Shown here: positions 56,981-64,000 of the stretch, piece after piece
How the letters are laid out: each line of letters starts with the position of its first letter
How positions within the stretch are numbered: the stretch's first letter is position 1
NCBI GenBank assembly: GCA_001972305.1
Contig: BDDD01001577.1
Span: 66,437 to 130,436 of the forward strand
Length of the DNA: 64,000 nt
Direction: 5' to 3'
Source: Cephalotus follicularis
Taxonomy: Eukaryota > Streptophyta > Magnoliopsida > Oxalidales > Cephalotaceae
Translations under genes and position numbers: made by a program
Notes under the pieces: model-generated
Databases searched by the model: none
What the model was told of the DNA's origin: nothing
What the model saw: only the letters and a program-made list of their open reading frames with translations

Positions 56981-59061
56981 TAAGCAAACCAAAACACGGT
57001 TCCTTCAACACGTCTCAAAACCAATATGACTCAATCATAAAACACATGCCATTCAATCTGCAATCATTGTTAAACGCAATATGCATTACAGGTTAACTAT
57101 TCATAGCAACCCTAACAGAATCACACAATTCACAATCCGCAAACCATGCATTTCATCAATGGCATTACAATATTATCGAACTCAAACTTGCATATATAGC
57201 TTCCCCGACCTTTGATTCCAAGTTAGGAATCGCAGTATCACCAGCACAGTCAAGCCGCAGGTTCAATTGCCGAACCCTTCCCAGAAACTGTTGAACCGAA
57301 CCCGGTTCTTGCCAATTGATCAGTTCCTCACTGCCAAATCCAATTGCCGCTTATACGCTGCACATACAACAGATTTCCGTTATGTTCGACACACAAAACA
57401 TTTCCGTCGCCGAAACGCCGGCCGGATTCTGACCGACACAACCAGACGGCGAAACACCCATCAACGGGTTCCACATTGAACGGTTTGCACAGAACCGCTC
57501 ATGACTCACCGAGAATTGGCGTCGAACGCCGCGCCACTGCCGACAGTGAGTCGTGACTCACTGAGTCAACTCGCCGGACCTCCACAGGTCCGATCACCAC
57601 CCAAAAATGCCACACATTCACCAGTCCTACACATCCATGTCCGTGACTCGCCAAGACTCGACGCCAAAAGAGTTGTCTCAGGCGGCCGTGAGTCGACTCG
57701 CTGAGCCGACTCGGTCCACTGATTCCGGCCGAATCACGCCACACCGGTGGTCGAAATGGGTAGAGCGGGCCTTCTACACCAAAACCCACCCCACCTGCGA
57801 CGCTAACGACGCCGGGAAACACCGAGAGGAGGCGCGTACAGTGACGATCGGGGAGAAGAAAAAAGAAGAAAAAGTGAAGGAGGGGGAGGAGGTTATCGTC
57901 GGTTGGAGGCCCTGGGTTAACCGGCGTGCTCTCCCGGTCCGGTAGCTGGCTCCGGCGTCCTCTCCCGTTCTCTCTACCGATCTCTCTCCCACTCTCTCTC
58001 GCCATCTCTCCCTGTTGCAGGCGCATAGAGCGCCTGCAATGTTTTTGTTGACCGGGCGCGTGATGCGCCCGTGTGTGTGTGTCTTCCTCCCTTTATTGTT
58101 TGTTATTTTCTTTCTCTTTAGTATTTTCTGATAAAATACTAAGGTACGAGTCCTGATTTTTCCGCAAATCACGACATAAATTATCCAAACAACCACCAAA
58201 ATAATCGAAATAATATTGCGAACATTTGGGCTTTATTGTCGCGCATTAAAAATAGATTTTATTAGCAGTCTTAGCTAACACGATTACGACTTAAATGCGT
58301 AATGCCTTTTTATTACTCCGGGCTCTATCGATTTTATCACGACTGTACACGCACCAATTTCATAATAATTATTTATTAAATTCGGGGCGTTACAATCATG
58401 GTGATCTCAAGGATGTCTAGATGTGTGGAGGGTTTCTATGTCTCTAAGCTAAAGATCAAGAAGGAAAACTTACAAAGCAAGGAACTATGTAACTCCACCT
58501 AAAAGATCAAAGGAATGGATAAAGGAGAAGATAGAGTATTGTCTTCCTTCTTGAAGCTCCAAGCTTTATCTCTAATGGTTGACAATGGAGGATGAGAAAA
58601 TATAGAAGAAAGAGAGAGAGCTAGAAGAGATGGGGAGCTACAGGTACGAAGGAGAGAGAGAAGTTTGTTGTACAAGTGAGATTCTAAGTCTCATTCTCTC
58701 TCCATTTGACTCTCCCAAGGTCGACCACAATGACACAAGGAATGGAACACCATACCATGTCCCATAACTTGTCATATAAGCCAATACTTGTGCCCATGCA
58801 TGTAATACACATTGAGTGTCCCACACTTAACAACTTGACCACATTCAAAATCATTTAAATGGGCATTATTGTAACGCCCGGGATTTTCAAAAATTGTAAT
58901 TTCATGGTGTAAATGTATTTTTATTGTGGAATTAATAGAATGATGGATTTCCCAACTTTGATGATGTTTTCCAAACTCTAATGATATTAATTTTGGAGTA
59001 AAAATGTTAAAGAAATGTTAAAAGGACAATATTAAGTAAAACGGCGCTGTTTTGGGGAAAA

Positions 59062-59222
59062 ACGCGTCGACGCCTTTTTGAACGCATTGATGCCTTTGGA
59101 ACAAAGAGACGCACGTAACTGCATGCACATGCACGGCGATGTAGGCAAGAACATCGACGCCATCGTGTAAAAAGCGAAATGGCGTAGACAACAAAAGAAG
59201 ACGTCGATGCGTAACGTCGAAA
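59062..59222 (+). repeat. TCGA palindrome cluster near the start of the El-10 LTR
   Basis: Cores lie at 59067/59087, then 59154, 59185, 59204 and 59217. The first pair is 20 bp apart and 59154–59185 is 31. The motif is GCGTCGACGCC-like. Confidence 0.75.
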
Positions 59223-59910
59223 GTCAGGCATGTTATTCTGCTGATAGAACAACGTGCAAAAGGGAAATGATTTAGGGCCTTTTTGCTGGTGCCTTGAGGC
59301 ACGAAATGGGATGTGATGAGCATGCAAATAACTCCCTAACCTGCATGACTAAAGTTGTGAGGTCAAGTGTGACACATGTGTGAGCATGCAACAAGTGCAA
59401 AGAAGGGAGGGACATGTGTGCATACAGATGATGGTTAGAGGGAGTGTGGCATTGTCTGACTTTAGAGCTGAGACAAAGGGCTGAGAAACGAGCTCAACTA
59501 TTGCATGCAAGAGTGGAAAATGTCCTAGATACATGTGACTTGCAAAAATGCAGAGAAAGAAAAGAACAAAGAACGTGAAAGGAAGAGAACAAGTGTGTGA
59601 GTGTGAGAGTGCATTCAAGGAAGAAAGGAAGAAAGAGAAGGGAACCATCAGATTAAAAACACCTTCCCCTTCACCTCTCTCTTGCTGAATTGCTTGTGAA
59701 AATAAAAGGGTGTGAAAACATGTGAGTCTCAAGAGAAACCAGTGAGAGAAAGAAAGCTCAAACCACCATTGTTGAGCTTGGAACTTGAAGCTTGTGGGCT
59801 AGCAGCAATGAGGACGAGCCAGGGAGCTTCCAAGCAATACCTGGGAGCTCAAAGTGACCGTCTGGATACAAAAAGAGGTGGACTTTCTAGTTCCTAACCT
59901 TGAACAAAAG

Positions 59911-61313
59911 GTAGGGGAAGCCATAATCGTATTTTTGAGATTAATATTCATGTTTGGACTATGGTTTTGTGCATAAATTGCATGATTATTGAACTGTTTT
60001 GATCACTGGGTCAATGTCATGTTATGCTGAGTATGTGATATGTATCTGCATGTTGGTTTTCTGGATTGATTTCATGTTGTCTTGCATGTAAATGGACCAT
60101 GCTAGTTACTGTTTGTCACGCTGTGAGGAAGAAGACGACTGGTGCTCGAAACACGTCGACGCCCTTTAGGAACATCAACGCCTTTGGGTTATCTGCTTGG
60201 TTATTGACGTATTATACATCGATGCCTAAGGTTCCTACCTTAACGCATCGACGCCTTAAGCAATACGCTGATGTTTAAGGTTCCATACCTTGAGCGTCGA
60301 TGCGTATAAAGATGGACATCGACGTCTTCAAACACTGACACTAAGGACTTGAACGTCGACGCTGAGGGACAAAGACATCGACGCCTTCTTGTACTGTTTG
60401 GGAGTTTTCTTATTTAACGATACAAATCGATCCTGATTCCTGTTAGGATGCATTTAAGCATTTGTATGCATTGAATATGTACTGTTTACTGCTTGTTATT
60501 GACTAGTTATAACTTGATTATGATTTATAAGTATTGTTATATTAGAAGTGCATATACGAGTTGAAAACAATTATGTTGAGTACGAAAATATAAAATGAAT
60601 ATTGTTATATTTTTGAACATCTTTGGGAAGCGATTTCCACTACTGAACTGTTTACAGTATTTTCTATCTATTAGAAATACATATTTCCAATGTTATCACC
60701 TTTGAAAATATTTGGAAATAAACTGCCTGTTGTTGGTCTAACGATCATTACTGTACTATTTACTGCACTATTTACTATGACTATGCACTGTTTGCTCTGT
60801 GAATTTTATGTGGTTGTGCTTTAGCCACTGGTTGCATGGCGAAGACTGCCAGCGCCGGCTAGTGGCAAGGTTGACCTAGGAGCCAGGAGTTGGCTGGGTA
60901 ACTCACTGTACTGTACTGTTGCCTCTCTTGGTTGCTTGGAGAAGGAACCGAAGTGGGAGTGTAGCGTGGGGCCAGGAGTTGGCGGTGTTACACATACTGC
61001 TTGCCTGTTTGTGGTCCCTTTATGGACTTACTGTACTGCTTGTTAGTCCTTTTCGTAAATTTCTATGCCTGTTGATGTAGCCCTGGCCGGGTTAACACTG
61101 TACTGCTATTGTATACATATATTTTAGTATATATGTCCCTACTGTTATTTTACTGTACTACTAAAGTATATATATATAGATATATATAAACTGGTATTTT
61201 CTACTGCACTGCATCATTTACGCATACATTTCATGATATGCATGTAATGTTGATCCCAAAGTACTCTTATGACTTAGCCGAGTGAGGACAAAGGCTAACC
61301 CCCTACTTTACAG
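59911..61313 (+). other. Candidate leader intron in the El-10 LTR
   Basis: The donor is AACAAAAG|GTAGGGG at 59910/59911. The acceptor is CTAACCCCCTACTTTACAG|ATTG ending at 61313. Length is 1403 bp. Confidence 0.55.
60150..60385 (+). repeat. TCGA palindrome array in the El-10 LTR intron region
   Basis: Cores lie near 60156, 60175, 60204, 60219, 60248, 60268, 60297, 60319, 60336, 60356 and 60378. Most steps are 17–22 or 29 bp. GCATCGACGCC, GCGTCGATGC and CATCGACGTC forms. Confidence 0.75.
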
Positions 61314-61527
61314 ATTGATGCAGCGGACCGGTTGGGCGAGCTTGGACGAAGAACAAGCCTTTATGTTATTGTTGTTGGTTTTATATTCTTCTGGATTGTA
61401 ATAAATGGTTTTGTTTTAAGGACTACTGGTGTACCGTACTTTTTGCCTTGTTAACTATAGGTTTTATTCAATATATTATGGATCATGCTCCGTCTATGGG
61501 CTTTTAACAATGACAGAATTGTATTGG

Positions 61528-61641
61528 GTAGCGTGTAGTATGGGATGCACGTTACGTGCTTTCAGCTTATGACTTTTAATGCTTCCGCAACTGATATCAT
61601 GTTTGAAAGGTTTAAATTTAATGGTTCTTGCATGAGCTGAA
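61528..61641 (+). other. T2 3' structured element in the El-10 LTR
   Basis: SL1 is GTAGCGTG/CACGTTAC (61528–61555) with one G·U pair around TAGTATGGGATG. The long stem is TTCAGCTTATG/CATGAGCTGAA (61561–61571 and 61631–61641) with one wobble, and GCTTCCGC lies between. Confidence 0.8.
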
Positions 61642-61704
61642 TCTTAATGTTAACTGCCTTTACCGCTTCTATGTGCGTTTGTCGAAAACGGGGTGTGACA
61701 AGAG

Positions 61705-61716
61705 TGGTATCAGAGC
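61705..61716 (+). promoter_or_regulatory. Primer-binding site of El-10
   Basis: TGGTATCAGAGC, the full initiator-Met pattern, four bases after the LTR end. Confidence 0.95.
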
Positions 61717-61865
61717 ATATTCCATATATGCTTAGCTAGGATATTATCCTCGGCAATTAACCGATTAGATAAGGAGCTTATTCAAGCTAATGAATTCCTT
61801 GGTGTTTAACAAAATGTTTCCTTGAGATAATTACTGATGACAATATTTCCATATAGGAACAAAAT

Positions 61866-62640
61866 ATGGATGAAAGGAGAAGGCATATGAGGTCTCAAAC
61901 TGTTGCGGAGGCCGTTCCTCAAAAGGTGAACAAGGGAAGAGATCCGGAGGACCGCATAAACGAATATTTTCAACAGCAGATGGCTGCTAGCACAATTCAT
62001 CTGCAAGCGATGAAGTGGTCATACACGGATCGTATTGCTGACTATTTCCAGCAACAGATAGCTGCTAATACAGCTCACTTAGAGGAAATGAGGCAGTTGT
62101 GTGTTCAAACTCAGCAAGTTAGACGGACTAGACCAGCTCCGTCAGAATGGCAAGATGGTGGCTCTTCAACCAAGTCATCAAAGAAAAGTTCTTGACAAAC
62201 GACCACTAAAGGAACTCCGAGTCAGGAAGATGATATAAGGTCTGGGGTTTGCTTTTACTGCGGTCGTGCGGGCCATCAAGCGAAAGACTGTTGGTTGAAG
62301 AATAAGTTATGCATGAAGTGCGGGGCAACTGGCCCATGTGATGAAGAATTGTACAAGGGATCCACCTCAACAAACTGCTAACCGTGGAACCCCTAGTCTT
62401 GGAAGGAATGCGAGAGCTGGAGGTTGCACACACTGTGGTCGCGCGGATCACCAGCTGAGGAATTGCTGGAAGTGGAATGAATGGTGCCTAAGGTGCGGGG
62501 CCTCTGATCATTTGCTGAGGGATTGTCCGGAGAGACAAGGAGCAGTATCTATGGGACTTACAGGTAGTAGTGAGGCTGCAGTTGGACCTTCGCAGCGGGG
62601 AGGCAAGGGCAAGGGCAACATGAGAGGTAATTTTCACTCT
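61866..62640 (+). pseudogene. gag of El-10 (fossil) with duplicated segments
   Basis: It starts MDERRRHMRSQTVAEAVPQK. Two related helical segments follow each other: DRINEYFQQQMAASTIHLQA and DRIADYFQQQIAANTAHLEE. They are followed by RRTRPAPSEWQDG. Then come two pairs of CCHC-type knuckles: CFYCGRAGHQAKDCW (62250) with CMKCGATG (62310), and CTHCGRADHQLRNCW (62425) with CLRCGASDHLLRDC (62485). El-7 gag is related. The usual long gag core of El-1 or El-3 was not recognised. The frame has a few breaks. Confidence 0.8.
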
Positions 62641-62880
62641 TACTTGTATCATAATGTGTTAATCAGTTGACCTTATTATAGCTGTGGTTAAGTGAATGTT
62701 AGGTTGGACTTTTGGGACTAACTAACGATTAAGAGAATGATAGTTCACGACACTACATTGATGAACGGTTATGCACATGTATAGGCTTAGTACGAAACCA
62801 CATGCATAGGGGACTTCTAGAACCTGGATGACGTAATCAAAGAATATGAATCGTATCGCTTGGATATTGTTTCATATTGA
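62641..62880 (+). other. El-10 region between gag and RT without clear domain
   Basis: About 240 bp in which I see no protease or RT motif. A protease is expected here in an intact relative. Confidence 0.4.
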
Positions 62881-64000
62881 AAAACTTTTGGTAATGAGTC
62901 GAGAGAAGGAGACATTGAGAAGACTGCCTTCCAGACACAGTATGGTCACTAGGAGTTCTTGGTGATGCTATTTGGTGTTGCCGATGCACCAGCAGCTTTC
63001 ATGTCATTGATGAATGACATATTTCGACCATACCTGGATCAGTTTTTCATAGTGTTTATTGATGACATACTGGTATATTCAAGGAATAAGGAGGAACACA
63101 CTCATCATCTGAGACTGGTATTGCAGGTTCTCAGAGAGCATTGGTTGTACGCCAAGTTTGGCTAATGGGAATTCTAGCTTGATCATGGGATCTTTCTCGG
63201 TCACATCGTATCTGGGGAAGGCTTGACAGTGAATCCGTCAAAGACCGAAGTGGTACGAGACAGGCCACAACCGAAGAATGTGACAGAGGTCCGCAGTTCT
63301 CTTGGCTTCGCGGGGTATTATAGGAGGTTTGTCCAGAATTTTTAAAGTATAGTCGTGCCCTTGACTAGACTGACCTAGAAGAAGACCTTATTTGTCTGGG
63401 ATGAAGATTGTGAAGCTAGTTTCCATGAACTGAAGGATCGGTTGGTTTCCGCTCTTATCTTGGCATTACCTGATGGTAATGAGGGCTTTGCGGTCTATAG
63501 TGATGCACCAGGTAAGGGCTTGGTCTGCGTGCTGATGCAGCGAGGAAGAGTGATCGCTTATGCTTCCAGAAAGCTAAAGTCGTATGAAGAAAAACTACCC
63601 GACACATGACCTTGAACATGTAGCTATTATCTTTGCCCTTCAGAAGTGGAGGCACTATCTTTTTGGGGCGCAGTTTGAGATCTTCACAGATCATAAGAGT
63701 TTGAGGTACCTGTTCTGTCAGGATACACTGAACATGAGGCAATGAAGATGGGCATAATTCTTTAACGATTATGATTACAGTGTTCAGTACCACCCGGGGA
63801 AAGCGAATGTGGTCGCTGATGCCTTGAGTCGCAAGACTATGGTTGCTAGTGCGATGGTGTCACAATGGAAGATGTTAGAAGATTTCCAAGAGTGATTTCC
63901 GTTTAATGAGTCACCTAGAGTCTTTATGGCTAGCATGAGAGTACAGCCAGTTTTACTTGAAGAAATAAAGAACACTCAAGCACACGATCCTGAATTGCAA
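62881..64000 (+). pseudogene. pol of El-10, RT and RNase H, runs off the window (fossil)
   Basis: RT fragment with [20 protein letters not shown] and [15 protein letters not shown] (catalytic YxDD-type box) near 62975–63120, then [14 protein letters not shown] near 63303. RNase H has YSDAPGKGLVCVLMQRG near 63497 and [13 protein letters not shown] near 63690. The start of the integrase region ([12 protein letters not shown]) lies near 63855. It is close to El-2 and El-4. Several breaks; the rest lies to the right of the window. Confidence 0.85.

Larger units (their letters stand above)
55568..57209 (-). other. Candidate leader intron in S7
   Basis: The minus-strand donor is ATCAAAG|GTCGGGG (starts 57209). 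The acceptor is CTAAC, then CCTACAGTTTCAG|ATTG (ends 55568). About 1642 bp. Confidence 0.5.
55220..58394 (-). mobile_element. S7: solo T2 LTR inside the El-9 LTR
   Basis: On the minus strand it starts TGTAACGCCCCG and ends CGGGGTGTGACA, flanked by ATCAT (55215–55219 and 58395–58399); 3175 bp. A GC-rich leader segment (57260–58030) contains GAGTC/GACTC dyads. It shares the tandem repeat with El-8. Confidence 0.96.
54677..58869 (-). mobile_element. El-9 LTR (family unassigned), split by S7 and cut by El-10
   Basis: It begins TGTAAGATATATTTG at 54677 next to the primer-binding site and continues after S7 from 58400 to 58869, where El-10 starts. About 1.0 kb remains without S7. It holds none of the T1/T2 conserved blocks. 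Two separate insertions in it show that it is the oldest layer in this part. Confidence 0.65.
58870..61700 (+). mobile_element. 5' LTR of El-10 (T2)
   Basis: It starts TGTAACGCCCGGG and ends CGGGGTGTGACA; 2831 bp. The left target duplication would be ATTAT (58865–58869); the right end of the element is outside the window. A (TA)n stretch lies at 61165–61189. A T2 block GCCAGGAGTTGGC is seen at 60882 and 60972. Confidence 0.95.

Noticed and set aside
57499-58026. 175-residue minus-strand frame and overlapping frames in S7
   Set aside because: They lie in a GC-rich LTR leader where chance open frames are expected. No recognisable domain and several competing frames.
61705-61716. tRNA-like sequence near TGGTATCAGAGC sites
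   Set aside because: These are primer-binding sites next to LTR ends, complementary to a tRNA end, not tRNA genes. No cloverleaf was seen around them.

Overview
The window is plant nuclear DNA made almost entirely of nested LTR retrotransposons. No host gene, tRNA or rRNA was recognised. The coding pieces carry the Ty3/gypsy order gag–protease–RT–RNase H–integrase. Where the 3' end of pol survives, it closes with the short tail (W.REEDIRERYPHLF type) known from plant chromoviruses of the Tekay/Del group. LTRs are long, about 2.2–3.2 kb after removing insertions. Clear primer-binding sites match the initiator-Met tRNA pattern TGGTATCAGAGC. The host is an angiosperm; nothing here fixes the species. 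All elements are treated as fossils.

Names used below. LTR family T1 runs TGTAATACCC...GGGGTGTTACA, T2 runs TGTAACGCCC...GGGGTGTGACA, T3 runs TGTGATGACC...GGGCGCTACA, T4 starts TGTAACGCGCC. Layout from left to right: El-1 (T1, plus strand, 1–14897, 5' LTR cut by the window) holds two solo T2 LTRs, S1 (5475–8371) and S2 (12418–14619). El-1 sits in the protease region of El-2 (T2, plus, to 19974), which sits in the gag of El-3 (T4, plus, gag without pol, to about 21779). El-4 (T2, minus, 21780–26706) follows, then an LTR fragment G1, a pol piece El-5 (plus), and El-6 (T1, minus, 28565–37560, gag only, two LTRs) holding solo S3. Next come LTR fragment G2, El-7 (T2, minus, gag remnant plus LTR, to 41304) and El-8 (T2, plus, 41305–54308). 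El-8 is interrupted by solo S4, which holds solo S5 (T3), and by solo S6 (T1). Last are El-9 (minus-strand LTR and leader of an unassigned family, holding solo S7) and El-10 (T2, plus, 58870 to beyond the window). Seven solo LTRs keep 5-bp target duplications, one of them with a single mismatch.

The most interesting content is inside the LTRs. (1) Eleven T2 LTR copies share a stem-loop with the near-constant 12-nt segment TAGTATGGGATG and arms that change in compensating ways. In nine copies a long-range stem around an invariant GCTTCCGC follows. (2) T1 LTRs carry a different set of hairpins with compensating changes. (3) Arrays of TCGA-centred palindromes (CAGTCGACTG, or GCGTCGACGC / AAGACGTCGATGTCTT) recur at 20–21 bp spacing in T1, T2 and T3 LTRs although the spacers are unrelated. 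(4) All nine T2 LTRs that are complete or nearly so have a donor-like and an acceptor-like splice site about 1.3–1.7 kb apart, which suggests a leader intron. (5) A T3 solo LTR holds a ladder of unrelated hairpins. Taken together these suggest that leader RNA structure and a paired palindrome site are under selection in these families. That is inference from reading one window.
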